Below are positions 26,626 to 34,470 of a stretch of 41,413 nucleotides of DNA, in pieces. The DNA is from Methylobacterium terricola. Its GTDB lineage: Bacteria; Pseudomonadota; Alphaproteobacteria; Rhizobiales; Beijerinckiaceae. Each line of letters opens with the position of its first letter. Within the stretch, counting starts at the first letter, position 1. The notes beneath the pieces are model-generated. The model made no database searches and was not told the DNA's origin. It worked only from the letters and a program-made list of their open reading frames with translations. The DNA lies in contig NZ_VDDA01000036.1 of assembly GCF_006151805.1 (NCBI RefSeq), positions 1 to 41,413 on the forward strand, given 5' to 3'. The position numbers were made by a program, and so were the translations under genes.

Positions 26626-26663
26626 ATGCTGCTCACTTTTTTCGCCACCCCGTCTAGACGGGG
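26611..26663. promoter_or_regulatory. Repeated TCTAGACGGG and a 16-bp palindrome
   Basis: TCTAGACGGG occurs at 26611 and again at 26653. The second copy lies inside the perfect palindrome CCCCGTCTAGACGGGG (26648-26663). The 42-bp spacing (four helical turns) and the nearby AT-rich stretch fit an operator with one full and one half site. The binding protein is unknown. Confidence 0.4.
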
Positions 26664-27033
26664 AGGGGCGAGAAGTCGCATTCTCCTCACCGTCCTCTCC
26701 TGGTCCCGCGGCCTCGCCAGCCTGTCGCCGGGCGTCGTCCCGTGGCGCGGGCTGCGTCCTGACGAATGGCGCGAGACGCACGGGCGGCTCTGCGCCTTCA
26801 TCGACCAGTGCCGCGTGCAGGCGCATGAGGCCAGTTGGGGAACGACACATCTGTTCGGGGTGTCGCCCACGCTCGGGACGATCCGCGGCGACTGGACCGG
26901 GCATCTGCTGCCGCTCACCCGCGACGTGACCGAGGTCACCGACGAGTGGATCCGGATCGGGAACGGCCGGGCCTACAAGGCACACCCGATCACGCAGCGG
27001 GGCATGATCCCGATCTGGGAGGCGAAGCAGTGA
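26626..27033 (+). CDS. Hypothetical island protein, start uncertain
   Basis: The coding-like part begins near SWSRGLASLSPG and runs through LRPDEWRETHGRLCAFID, LFGVSPTLGTIRGDW, EWIRIGNGRAYKAHPIT and a clean IPIWEAKQ end. This pattern (an about 110-residue protein ending in PIW) is one I associate with accessory proteins in methylobacterial plasmids and phages, but I cannot name a domain. The ATG at 26626 has no good ribosome-binding site and overlaps the palindrome at 26648, so the N-terminus may be lost. Its stop overlaps the GTG of the next gene, which points to a coupled pair. Confidence 0.5.
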   Translation: MLLTFFATPSRRGGARSRILLTVLSWSRGLASLSPGVVPWRGLRPDEWRETHGRLCAFIDQCRVQAHEASWGTTHLFGVSPTLGTIRGDWTGHLLPLTRDVTEVTDEWIRIGNGRAYKAHPITQRGMIPIWEAKQ

Positions 27034-27287
27034 CCGGCGGCGAGGCCTACAAGCAGAAGCTGATCACCGATGACGCGCTCGACGCGGCGATCGCGGCCTA
27101 CCTCGCCGACCCATCGAAGCCGGTGGTGCTGGTGATCGGCGACAAGCGCCTCGACGTCGCCGCGGCCGTCCTGGCGCACCAGTGGTCGGCGGATGAGCTT
27201 GCCGTCGGGGATGCGACCCCGGCCCGGCGGCGGAATGCGGGGAAGACGGCGGTGCTGGTGGCGCCGGTGTGGTTTGGTTGCCTGTAA
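27030..27287 (+). CDS. Hypothetical protein coupled to the upstream gene (85 aa)
   Basis: It starts at GTG 27030 inside GTGA, sharing four bases with the previous stop. The peptide begins VTGGEAYKQKLITDDALDAA and has KPVVLVIGDKRLDVAAAVLAHQW, a short beta-alpha unit. It is probably cytosolic. I recognise no family; the tight coupling suggests that it works with the gene before it. Confidence 0.55.
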   Translation: MTGGEAYKQKLITDDALDAAIAAYLADPSKPVVLVIGDKRLDVAAAVLAHQWSADELAVGDATPARRRNAGKTAVLVAPVWFGCL

Positions 27288-27345
27288 TCTCGCCGGTAGT
27301 GTAGCGTCAAACTCAGTTGGCTCTCATTATCACGAGAAATCGGCC

Positions 27346-27615
27346 ATGCCAGTCCATACGGATGATGCTGCCAGTGGGAAGGCGAAAGCTATCACGCTGC
27401 ATGGCGTCCGTGGTGGCGAAGACGGCTACCCTGTGCAATTGTGTCGAGACGAAGATACCGGACGCTTCGTCGTGCGTGCAATCAATGAGGGTGGCTTCTC
27501 ATGTGTAGACGTAGATTTCTTCGACTTGCTCGAACGGGTGGGAAAGCTCACGCTGGGAGCAATCGATGCACGAGCAATTAATCGTACCTTGGGCTCTTCA
27601 CCGGATTTTGCATGA
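27346..27615 (+). CDS. Small protein overlapping a HEPN-like gene (89 aa)
   Basis: The ATG at 27346 gives MPVHTDDAASGKAKAITLH, then GYPVQLCRDEDTGRFVVRAI and VDFFDLLERVGKLT. This looks like a small beta-rich fold followed by a helix. There is no signal peptide. Base composition is lower in GC than the capsule genes. It overlaps the next gene by 50 bases, which implies a tight two-gene operon. I recognise no domain. By position it could be the partner or antidote of the HEPN-like protein, but that is inference. Confidence 0.65.
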   Translation: MPVHTDDAASGKAKAITLHGVRGGEDGYPVQLCRDEDTGRFVVRAINEGGFSCVDVDFFDLLERVGKLTLGAIDARAINRTLGSSPDFA

Positions 27616-28114
27616 TGTGCAAAGGTGCATAGATGCAAAATTATACTATCCTGCTCTAATTATTTGCTTGACCATCCCCGAAATATGCGCGGCATTGACC
27701 CTGACGAAGGAAAAATTTGTAAAACAAAAACATTATGTAGAGTTTGTTGATAAATACACAATACCATCTCAGTTGGGTTGCGACGGTCTTGACTGTTATA
27801 GACTTCGCGGAGGCGTAGTGCATCGCGCAAGTTTTTCTGGACACCCGCATTTTGATGCGTCTCATATAATATTCACAACTCCTGAAACTCGCGCATCTAT
27901 ACACGCCCTGTCAATAGTTGTTGGAGAAAAGAAAGCCGCGATATTCGATATATTGATGTTTTGCAGTGCAATGAACCAAGCTGCGCGCAGATGGTTTCAG
28001 GACAATAAAGATAATAAATTGGTAGAAGAAAATTTACAGAACCTTATTCGCGACTGCCCCGGTGGCTTGCCTCCGTTCATTGGAGGCGCACCAGTAGTGG
28101 CTAGCGGTCTCTAG
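27566..28114 (+). CDS. HEPN-like protein with an RxxxxH motif (182 aa), possible RNase of a toxin or defence pair
   Basis: A mostly helical 182-residue protein beginning MHEQLIVPWALHRILHDV. It contains YRLRGGVVHR near residues 77-86, where RGGVVH fits the R-x4-6-H active motif of HEPN RNases. A YYPALIICLTIPEICAAL helix and FVDKYTI come before it. The second half has GEKKAAIFDILMFC and AARRWFQD. I recall similar proteins as scattered accessory genes without a known role. The gene is clearly AT-richer than its surroundings (many AAA, ATA and TTA codons), a sign of transfer. HEPN proteins occur in toxin-antitoxin and abortive-infection systems, usually paired with a small partner; here the overlapping 89-aa gene is the candidate. 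The HEPN call rests on the motif and helicity only. Confidence 0.6.
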   Translation: MHEQLIVPWALHRILHDVQRCIDAKLYYPALIICLTIPEICAALTLTKEKFVKQKHYVEFVDKYTIPSQLGCDGLDCYRLRGGVVHRASFSGHPHFDASHIIFTTPETRASIHALSIVVGEKKAAIFDILMFCSAMNQAARRWFQDNKDNKLVEENLQNLIRDCPGGLPPFIGGAPVVASGL

Positions 28115-28255
28115 GACTAAAAATCGACGAAGCAGATGCAATCAGAAATGTCCAGCACTCTGCACGCGCTTCGTGGGGCCTCCTATGCCTGGGGAGCGGT
28201 GCCACAGTCCACGCACGCGGCGCGCCGGCTGGATGAGAGGGTGGGCAGCGGGCGC

Positions 28256-28545
28256 CTACAACACCGCCGACACGCTCGGCACCTCACTAATCGCGGCGAG
28301 CGCATCTCGAACTTCGTCGACCAGAGGCGTTTCTCGACCAGCCCCGCCCGCGCCGGCACGACGGCGCCGCGACCGAACCGGCTGTTGCAGGTATCCATCG
28401 CGGCCATCAGCTTCACTGACTTCTCCCGGTCCAGCGCGTCGAAGAGCGGGCGCGGCGCCTCATCGAGCGGCACGAGATCGGTGGTGACGAGCCCCGCCTC
28501 GTTGTAGCGCCACGACGTCGGCCCCTGCTCCTTCCAGGTCATCGC
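28256..28545 (-). pseudogene. umuC: umuC 3' remnant (Y-family polymerase C-terminal DUF4113 region), frameshifted
   Basis: The minus strand encodes WRYNEAGLVTTDLVP, then KLMAAMDTCNSRFGRGAVVPA and TKFEMRSPR, which is the conserved C-terminal end of UmuC-type DNA polymerase V subunits. After SPR the frame shifts. A neighbouring frame carries ISEVPSVSAVL and a TAG at 28256, the natural UmuC end, so a few bases including the usual YTTR segment were lost. The polymerase core is absent. This is a dead fragment, probably left by a plasmid or phage mutagenesis operon. Confidence 0.75.
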
Positions 28546-28606
28546 CACGTCGGCTCGAAGCCATACTTCAGGGCGGACCACTCCGATGGGGCGGACCGGT
28601 GCATTG

Positions 28607-29854
28607 CTACTGAGACAGGCGCACGGGCTGGTCCCGAGGCGGACCGACACCCGAGGGCACGGGAACAGTTGACGAGCTGTAGTTCGAGTTGACCGTCAGG
28701 CGCGCATTCCCCTCCGTTCGAATGTTACGCGCGACAATAACCGTCCAGGCCGACTGATCGGCGACCCTGTTATTGCCTTTTACCTTGAGATCGGCATTAG
28801 GAAGGTAGATCGTACCAAGGAGCTTACGGGCATTGTTGGTCGAGATCTCGACCGTGCCGGTGTAGCTACGATCCGCGATGAGGACGAAGCCAGCATAGGG
28901 CCCACTTTTGCGGCCCTCCAACTGCAGCAGGGAGTTCGCCGTAAACTGTGCTGTCTCCAGCCCCTTGAGAATGACGACGACGTCGCTGCCGGTAATCGAG
29001 GTCTGCCCGCCGATGCTGAGGCTCGGCCCGACAAAGTAATGCTCGCCAGGCTCCAGCACGATATTGGCGTTGCCGAGCAGCGAGATGCCGCCGCAATGCA
29101 CCCCCGGCTTGAGATAGGTCGTGCCGCCCCCGATGCTAACGAACGTCGAGCCGCACAGCAGCGGCACGTTGATCGCGAGACTCGCGAAGGGGTCTGCGAT
29201 AGGGGGCGCGTCTGTGATTGGAGCGGGCTGGATCGCCCCCGAGGCACTTCCGGAGGCTCGCGCCTCCCCGGCCGAGAGGGTGGCTGCGCCCGTCACCGTC
29301 ATGTTGGCGTTGCTCTGGACCACGCACTCCCTGGCCGTGATCTCGGAACTTGCGGTCACGGTCACACTGTCCTCGCTGCCCGCTCGCGAGCCCACAACAC
29401 ATAAAGGCTTGCGAGCCGTGCGGATGGCGGTGGCAGTCGCGGCCAGGGTCCAGCCACCGGGCGGCAGGAGGCTGCCGAAGAACGACGCACGGTGCGCCGC
29501 CAGGCTGACCGTGACCGTACGCGCAGCAGCATTGACCGCGGCAGTCGAAGCAATGCTCCAGCGCAGGCGCAAGGGCGCTGCCATCGTATCGGCGTAGAGA
29601 CGCGCCCGCTCCACCGTGGCCGTCGACTGGTCGACGCCGAATTCGCCGGCACCCTGGATTGCCGCGGCATCGACGTAGCTTTGAATTTTCGATTTTGCGA
29701 GCATCACTTCAGCGAGCTCGGCTACGCCCACCGCCCCCATCGCCAGGATCGGCAGGAGCAGACTGAACAGCACGGCGATCGTGCCGCTCTCGCATTGTAA
29801 CATCTGCAGGAACGACGGGCGGGTGATGGGCATGAAGCTGCTAGCGTCGGACAT
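28607..29854 (-). CDS. TadG/TadE-like membrane-anchored pilus-assembly-type protein
   Basis: About 415 residues. Near the N-terminus, ESGTIAVLFSLLLPILAMGAVGVAELAEV forms the single membrane helix of the TadE/TadG class, with the rest outside (this stretch is described only to place it). The helix is followed by KIQSYVDAAAIQGAG, the usual 'DAAALAGA' block. The C-terminal 250 residues are beta-rich and repetitive (ISLLGNANIVLEPGEHYFVG, GTIYLPNADLKVKGN), like a beta-helix or pectate-lyase-like fold. TadG proteins act in Flp pilus assembly. No other tad gene is nearby, so this is an orphan. Starts at 29854 (MSDASS) or 29833 (MPITRP) are both possible. It is intact although its neighbours are broken. 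Confidence 0.75.
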   Translation of the reverse strand: MSDASSFMPITRPSFLQMLQCESGTIAVLFSLLLPILAMGAVGVAELAEVMLAKSKIQSYVDAAAIQGAGEFGVDQSTATVERARLYADTMAAPLRLRWSIASTAAVNAAARTVTVSLAAHRASFFGSLLPPGGWTLAATATAIRTARKPLCVVGSRAGSEDSVTVTASSEITARECVVQSNANMTVTGAATLSAGEARASGSASGAIQPAPITDAPPIADPFASLAINVPLLCGSTFVSIGGGTTYLKPGVHCGGISLLGNANIVLEPGEHYFVGPSLSIGGQTSITGSDVVVILKGLETAQFTANSLLQLEGRKSGPYAGFVLIADRSYTGTVEISTNNARKLLGTIYLPNADLKVKGNNRVADQSAWTVIVARNIRTEGNARLTVNSNYSSSTVPVPSGVGPPRDQPVRLSQ

Positions 29855-30398
29855 CTTCAGTGACAACAATGAACACAGCCGCATACATGCAAGAGTTGTG
29901 TTCGCTTGCAGCATACATATTCATCATTTTTCTGGGTCATAAGAATATATGCTTGGAGCGAAACGTCCATAGGGTCTGACAGGCAACTTCCTGCAGGCAG
30001 TTAATGGTTTGCACGCCCGTCTGCTGGAGTCGCCTGCGGAGCCGAGAGCGTGACGATCCTCGGCTCGTTCGGCGAGGTGCCGGAGGACTTCGCCGAGCAA
30101 GTGAGCGGGGGATGAGCCTCGTCATCGGCCAGGGCGTGCTCGCCGCCGGAGGGGCGGGGCCAGACCGAAAAAACCCCGTGCGGCGGCTGCCGGCGGGGCT
30201 GAAGGCAGGGCTCGGGTCCAGTGAAGATCCGACAGGCAACGAGGCGGCATCGGGGCGGGCTCCGCAGCGCTACTCGCGCCGGTCGTGCCCATCATTGCGC
30301 ACCTGCTCCCGGTCGATGCTCCGCAGGATCTGGGTCTGGTTGTGCGTCTCGCCCCGGATGACCCGCATGCATTCGGCGATGCGGCCGAGATAGTCGGT
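29855..30398. other. Gap with possible phage-gene scraps
   Basis: The 29900-29960 stretch is AT-rich and probably carries the promoter of the TadG-like gene. On the plus strand a frame ends VTILGSFGEVPEDFAEQ at a TGA at 30114, overlapping an ATG that opens MSLVIGQGVLAAG. The ATGA overlap hints at two former phage genes, but neither leads to a recognisable product. Apart from the terminator at 30168 nothing else is supported. Confidence 0.3.
30168..30198 (-). terminator. Rho-independent terminator for the minus-strand prophage block
   Basis: Read on the minus strand, CCCCG (30198-30194) pairs with CGGGG (30178-30174) around a 15-base, partly self-pairing loop, and TTTTTT follows (30173-30168). 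It lies downstream of the small membrane protein and terminase genes. Confidence 0.5.
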
Positions 30399-30632
30399 CT
30401 ACTGCCGGCCCTGCTCTCGCATCTCGCGCAGGAGGCTCAGCACCTTGGCCGGGCCCTGCAGATGCACCATCGCGTCGCCCACCGAACCCGGCGCCGGGGG
30501 CGGCACCTCGTGCCTGTCCCTGTTCGCCCTCAGCACCATGGCGACGCACGTGACGGCCACGGCGGCGCCGACGAAGACCTGCAGCGCCGGCATCGACGAC
30601 AGCAGCGGCAGCAATGCGATCAGGCGCTCCAT
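30399..30632 (-). CDS. Small phage-type membrane protein (77 aa)
   Basis: It starts at ATG 30632, directly after the TAG of the terminase fragment. Residues 5-36 form one or two hydrophobic segments (LIALLPLLSSMPALQVFVGAAVAVTCVAMVL, mentioned for position). A charged tail follows (RANRDRHEV) with a helical C-terminus KVLSLLREMREQG. Size, topology and place beside terminase suit a holin-like or small phage membrane protein, but I see no family signature. The start seems to have been brought next to the terminase by a deletion. Confidence 0.5.
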   Translation of the reverse strand: MERLIALLPLLSSMPALQVFVGAAVAVTCVAMVLRANRDRHEVPPPAPGSVGDAMVHLQGPAKVLSLLREMREQGRQ

Positions 30633-31445
30633 CTACGTCGCACGCTCCAGCGCAGCCAGGGACGGCGTGTTGGTGCCGAGCAGCATGAGCGCGTTGCCCG
30701 GCATCTTGGCGATGACGCGCCGCCAGGTCTCGATCGCGCCGTTGGCCTTGAACTCGTGGATCTCGTCGGCCAGCACCGCCGTCGGCCGCGGGCCCGATAC
30801 CGCCTCGCCGTTGGCGAGCGCCCGGAACTTCGATCCGGTCTCGACGTGCTCCACCTTCCAGGCGTTGTCGCCCTCGCCGCGGATCACGACCTCGCCGCGC
30901 GGCTCGAGCGTGTCGCTGTCGTCCTCGGCGCCCGGGATCGGCGCCCGGCACACCGCCACCGCGTCGCCGAACAGGACGTTGGCCGTCGCCCGGTCCTGGC
31001 CGATCGCGTAGACCTCGGACCGCGGGATGCCGGCCCACCCCATCAGGTAGAGGCCCACCGCCGCCATCAGCGGGCTTTTCGCCTGGCCCTTGCCGGTCTC
31101 CAGCCAGCCGGCCCGGAACCGCATCCGGCCGCTCGCCTTGCGCCAGCCGAACAGCGAGCCGATCACGAACCCATGCCAGGCCAGCGGCACGAACGGCTCG
31201 CCGGCCTTGGCGCCGGCCGTGATGGTCAGCAGCGCCGGCAGGAAGCCGAGCGCCCGGGCCGAGATCTCCGGCCGCCAATGCAGCCCGCGCGCCGGACCGT
31301 CGCGCAGGTGGCGCAGGTGGCGCAGGTGGCGCTCGGCCGCGTGCTTCACCAATTCGCCCGATACGATCCGGCCCGCCGCGACATCCTGCGCCCAGGCGGT
31401 GGTCGGGTCAGGCGCCGACGGGCTTGAGGTAGGCGTCCGCCGCAC
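30633..31445 (-). pseudogene. Phage terminase large subunit, C-terminally truncated (HK97/TerL type)
   Basis: 270 residues remain of a protein that is normally about 550. The N-terminal ATPase region is recognisable: WQ/WHGFVIGSLFGWRKASG, then GKGQAKSPLMAAVGLYL in the Walker A place, AIGQDRATANVLF, and the Walker B-like VLADEIHEF, followed by MLLGTNTPS. The sequence then breaks off (LAALERAT, stop). The nuclease half is gone, so DNA packaging is not possible. GTG 31445 is the likely start, and the small-terminase frame ends just downstream of it. A 9-bp triplet repeat inserts extra His-Leu-Arg units near the N-terminus. Confidence 0.8.
31302..31328. repeat. 9-bp tandem repeat, three copies, inside the terminase remnant
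   Basis: GCGCAGGTG is repeated three times without change. On the coding strand it gives His-Leu-Arg three times in a row, where related terminases usually show a single copy. It looks like slippage expansion in a gene no longer under selection. Confidence 0.85.
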
Positions 31446-31606
31446 GTGCTGCCTTTGCCTTCCGCTCGACCTTCGTCACGGCGCCGCGGCGAGAGACCTA
31501 GTTCGGCTTCGAGGGCCGCCGCATCCGATCCGAGTTCCCGCATCGCCGTATGGTGTGGGCTCACCCTCGCGATGGCCTTCGTGTTGCCGCGACGGGGGCG
31601 GGTCAC
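31408..31606 (-). pseudogene. Phage terminase small subunit (P27-like), truncated and frameshifted
   Basis: The frame from GTG 31606 reads MRELGSDAAALEAELGLSPRR, a typical C-terminal part of P27-family small terminases. It then leaves frame within the GCGGCGCC run. The adjacent frame continues GAVTKVERKAKAARAADAYL and ends KPVGA at a TGA at 31408, just before the large subunit. A single-base loss explains the break. The N-terminal half is missing, joined instead to the HNH remnant. Confidence 0.7.
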
Positions 31607-31856
31607 CCCGGTGCGGCACGACGTGATCGCAGACCGTCGCCGGCTCTGGCCTCCCGCCCTCCATGCACATCACGCACAGGGGGGAGGCGGCCAGCTGCGC
31701 CTTGGCGATGCGGACCCAACGCTGGCTCTTGTACCAGCCCTGCCACGCCTCGCTCTTGGGGTAGAGACTGGGACGTCTTCTCGATTGCTCTGGTGCTCTG
31801 GCCTGACCTTCGCCGCACTGCGCGCTGGCACCACTCCGGCGCTTGCTCCGCGGCAT
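31476..31856 (-). pseudogene. HNH endonuclease fragment fused out of frame to the small-terminase remnant
   Basis: Residues 41-85 of this frame show WYKSQRWVRIAKAQL, PLCVMC and CDHVVPHRGD, the first half of a phage HNH nuclease (zinc cysteines and the catalytic DH). The second half, with the NxxxLC..CH part, is absent. After HRGD the DNA is that of the terminase remnant read in the wrong frame. HNH, small terminase, large terminase is the standard order in HK97-like phages, so an internal deletion joined the first two. Confidence 0.7.
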
Positions 31857-31946
31857 CCGGTCCGCTGCCGCCGCACCGGCGGCGTTTTCATGTTCGTTCA
31901 GGCTGCGGCGGAAGCGGGCGCGACCTCTTCATCTCATCGACCGCCT

Positions 31947-32207
31947 TTAGCAGGTCCCGCTCGAACTGCTGCTACTGCTGTCGGTCGAGCAGCTGGACGA
32001 CGAGCCGCTATCCGAGCCTCCCGACGAGAACCAGCCGAAGCTGCCGGAGCTCGCGATCGTGGCAGCGGCGGTGCTTGAGGCGATGGCGGCAGACTGGTCG
32101 GCGACGTATGGCGGAGTGTGTTGCACGGTGCCGGATTCTTCCCTGCGCCGAAGTGCGTCTCGAGAAGACGTGTCCTGCGACAGGATGCGGCGAAGCCACT
32201 CGAACAT
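31947..32207 (-). CDS. Small protein with a serine-rich, cysteine-ended tail (86 aa)
   Basis: ATG 32207 has GGAGG five bases upstream, so translation is likely. The N-terminus MFEWLRRILSQD is an amphipathic helix. The middle is ordinary, and the last 35 residues are almost all Ser and Gly: FGWFSSGGSDSGSSSSCSTD, then a run of seven serines and GTC at the very end. I know of short island proteins with Ser/Gly/Cys tails but no function for them. It lies between the HNH and NusG remnants and is not itself broken. Low-complexity sequence in phage regions can also be drift. Confidence 0.6.
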   Translation of the reverse strand: MFEWLRRILSQDTSSRDALRRREESGTVQHTPPYVADQSAAIASSTAAATIASSGSFGWFSSGGSDSGSSSSCSTDSSSSSSSGTC

Positions 32208-32360
32208 GCGGAGCCTCCGGTCTAGGCCGACGGTCCACTGAGTATAGCAGGTACAGGACGGCACCGACAGCACCTCGGCGGAAGGGACACCGGATACCCA
32301 TCCACCAAAGCTAACGCATGGCAGGTGCAGAGCAGCCTTCCGTGCGGACGCCATCAAATG

Positions 32361-32956
32361 TCACGCTACCTCCTTGAATTTCAAGCCTAAGTTCCTCGCG
32401 GCCTTGTGGGTGCAGGTGGCAGAGTAGGGCAGGGCGCCGATCGCGACCAAGTGCCGGATCAGCGGCGGCACCTCCATCTGCGGATCCGTCTGCCTCAGGG
32501 TGGCGTCGAACTCGCCCCGCAGGATGCGCAGGCGCAGATCCTCCACCTCGCCCTGGTCCAGCACCGTCCAGCGGTCCGACGCCCCCCCTGACGATGCGCT
32601 CCAGGCCGTAGATGCCGGCGCTGTGCTGCGTCGAGCGGTCGAGCCCGAACTCCACGATGCGGGCCATCAGGGGGCGCTCGGCGACGATCCGCTTCCGGTG
32701 ACGGACCCGCGAACCGGAGCATCGGCAGCACCGTGTCGACGCCCCTGCGGGCCATGGCGTCGCGCACCATGACCTTGCAGCCCGGGTTGGTCACGGCGGC
32801 ATGCCAGCGGACCGGATTGGGCTCGCCGGCGGCCTGGGCCAGGGCGGTCTCGCGGCGGCTGTCCCGCGGCCAGCGGCAGCGGTCACCCAGGCGCAGGGCC
32901 GGCGCGTCCGCTGCCTCCCCGGCGGCTTGGGCGAGAGCGGTCGATCGACGGGACAT
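32361..32956 (-). pseudogene. NusG-family (NGN domain) protein, broken by two frameshifts
   Basis: Three frames together give a NusG N-terminal domain: NPVRWHAAVTNPGCKVMVRD, RRGVDTVLPMLRF; then in the next frame RHRKRIVAERPLMARIVEFG and GIYGLERIVRG; then WTVLDQGEVEDLRLRILRGE and FDATLRQTDP. The first break is near 32700. The second is in a run of seven C's on the plus strand (32582-32588), where removing one base restores the frame. The final 35 residues (MEVPPLIRHLVAIGALPYS) do not resemble a KOW domain. NusG paralogues in phages and capsule loci act as antiterminators; this one cannot be made as a single chain. Confidence 0.75.
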
Positions 32957-33009
32957 CGGCGGCTCCACGCGACGGACGAGACCGGCGCCGGAGCGCCGGG
33001 CCAGGTCGT

Positions 33010-34401
33010 TCAGTCCTTGTAGGGGTCGAACTCGCCTTTACCGGCCATGGCGACCGCGAATGGGCGCAGGGTGTGCAGGACACGGATCGTGCCCTCGTGC
33101 TCGGCCAGCACGTCGGGGAGACGACGGTAAGCCTGAGGCGCCTCGTCGATCTCGCCGCCGCGCAGGATCACGCCGCGCTCGCGGATCCAGTTCTGCCACT
33201 CGTCGTGCCGGATGCGGCCCGGCTGCCGGATCTTCTTGCCGCGCTCGTCCTTCACGAAGCTGCCGCGCGCCTCGGTGCGGGACATGACCCGGCCGGCACC
33301 GTGGACGGTGGAATAGAGGCTGTCGCGAGAACGCTCGCTCTCGACGCCCTCCAGGATCACGGCATCGTCGCCCATCGACCCGCCGACGAAACCGCGCTGG
33401 CCCGGGAAGGCAGGCGTCGCGCCCTTGCGCACCACCCAGAGATCCCGGTCGCCATGACGCTCGCGCCAAGCCCAGTTGTGGTGGTTGTGGACGGTGTCGG
33501 TGACCGCGCCGCCGATGATCCGACGCACCTGCTCGACGACCCACTCGCGCCCCGCGTAGGCATACTGCCCGGCGAGATCGAGGCCGGAAATGTAGCTGCG
33601 GCCGATGTCGTGGTCGATCGGCACAAGGGCTGGATCGACGTCCATGCCGTCCTTCGCGCCGACCAGCGTCAGGTGCTCGGTCGTGATCGCGTGCCCGAGA
33701 CCGCGCGAGCCGAAATGGACCCCGATCCAGACGAAGCCCGCCTCGTCCTCGAACAGGTCGACGTAGTGGTTGCCCGAGCCGACGGTGCCGAGCTGATCAC
33801 GCGACTTGCCCTTCAAGGGGGCCGCGCCGATCACCTCGCCCCAGAGCGGTGAATCGAACAGCTCATGGTCGACCTTCACGCCGTTCTTCTGCCCGATGCC
33901 GAAGCTGACGACCTGGCCGATGTCGGCGAGGATCGTCGCGGCCCGGTCCTTCACGTCGGCGTAGGTCACGTCGAGCCGCACCGCCATGTTCCCGCAGGCG
34001 ATGTCGAACCCGACGCCAGAGATCGAGATGTGGTCCTCGTAGGCGATTACGCCGCCGATGGGGTGGCCGTAGCCGAGGTGCCCGTCGGCGCAGAGGACGC
34101 CCTTCACGGCGCTGCCGAGCGACATGCAACGCCCGATCTGCGCGAGCGTCCTGGCGTCGTGCTCGCCGAAGATCGTAACGGGCGGATCGAAGACGGCGAG
34201 GTCGTCTCGGCGCTCGACGAAGGCCACGGCCGGACGCGTCTCCGGCTCGGCCGGCCGCTCGTCGCTCATCGCTCGAAGCGCTGCCATGATCTCGTCCTCG
34301 CGCGCGCCGGCAGCCTGCATCTCGACCGCCTTGGCGAGACCAGCCTTGAACCAAGAGCCAGGTGTGAAGCCCCAAGCCTTGAGGGTGCTCTCGTCGATCA
34401 T
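33010..34401 (-). CDS. rtcB: RNA-splicing ligase RtcB
   Basis: 463 residues, intact, from ATG 34401 (GGGGACAG upstream). Landmarks of RtcB are ADGHLGYGHPIGGV, GVGFDIACGNMAVR (the metal-binding Cys), VGSGNHYVDL, HFGSRGLGH and the C-terminal HGAGRVMSR, whose histidine takes the GMP. RtcB joins 2',3'-cyclic phosphate and 5'-OH RNA ends with GTP and Mn, repairing RNAs cut by ribotoxins. The extra N-terminal part (LKAWGFTPGSWFK, then a helix) is seen in a bacterial subgroup. It sits among decayed phage genes, with a 53-aa gene 69 bp upstream. An intact repair ligase in otherwise dead DNA suggests cargo under selection. No archease or RtcA gene is nearby. Confidence 0.95.
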   Translation of the reverse strand: MIDESTLKAWGFTPGSWFKAGLAKAVEMQAAGAREDEIMAALRAMSDERPAEPETRPAVAFVERRDDLAVFDPPVTIFGEHDARTLAQIGRCMSLGSAVKGVLCADGHLGYGHPIGGVIAYEDHISISGVGFDIACGNMAVRLDVTYADVKDRAATILADIGQVVSFGIGQKNGVKVDHELFDSPLWGEVIGAAPLKGKSRDQLGTVGSGNHYVDLFEDEAGFVWIGVHFGSRGLGHAITTEHLTLVGAKDGMDVDPALVPIDHDIGRSYISGLDLAGQYAYAGREWVVEQVRRIIGGAVTDTVHNHHNWAWRERHGDRDLWVVRKGATPAFPGQRGFVGGSMGDDAVILEGVESERSRDSLYSTVHGAGRVMSRTEARGSFVKDERGKKIRQPGRIRHDEWQNWIRERGVILRGGEIDEAPQAYRRLPDVLAEHEGTIRVLHTLRPFAVAMAGKGEFDPYKD

Positions 34402-34470
34402 CTGCTGTCCCCGCTCGTGAGAGGTCCTGCCGTCCGGAGACGGCGAGGCCGGGTACCGTTGCGCCACCCG

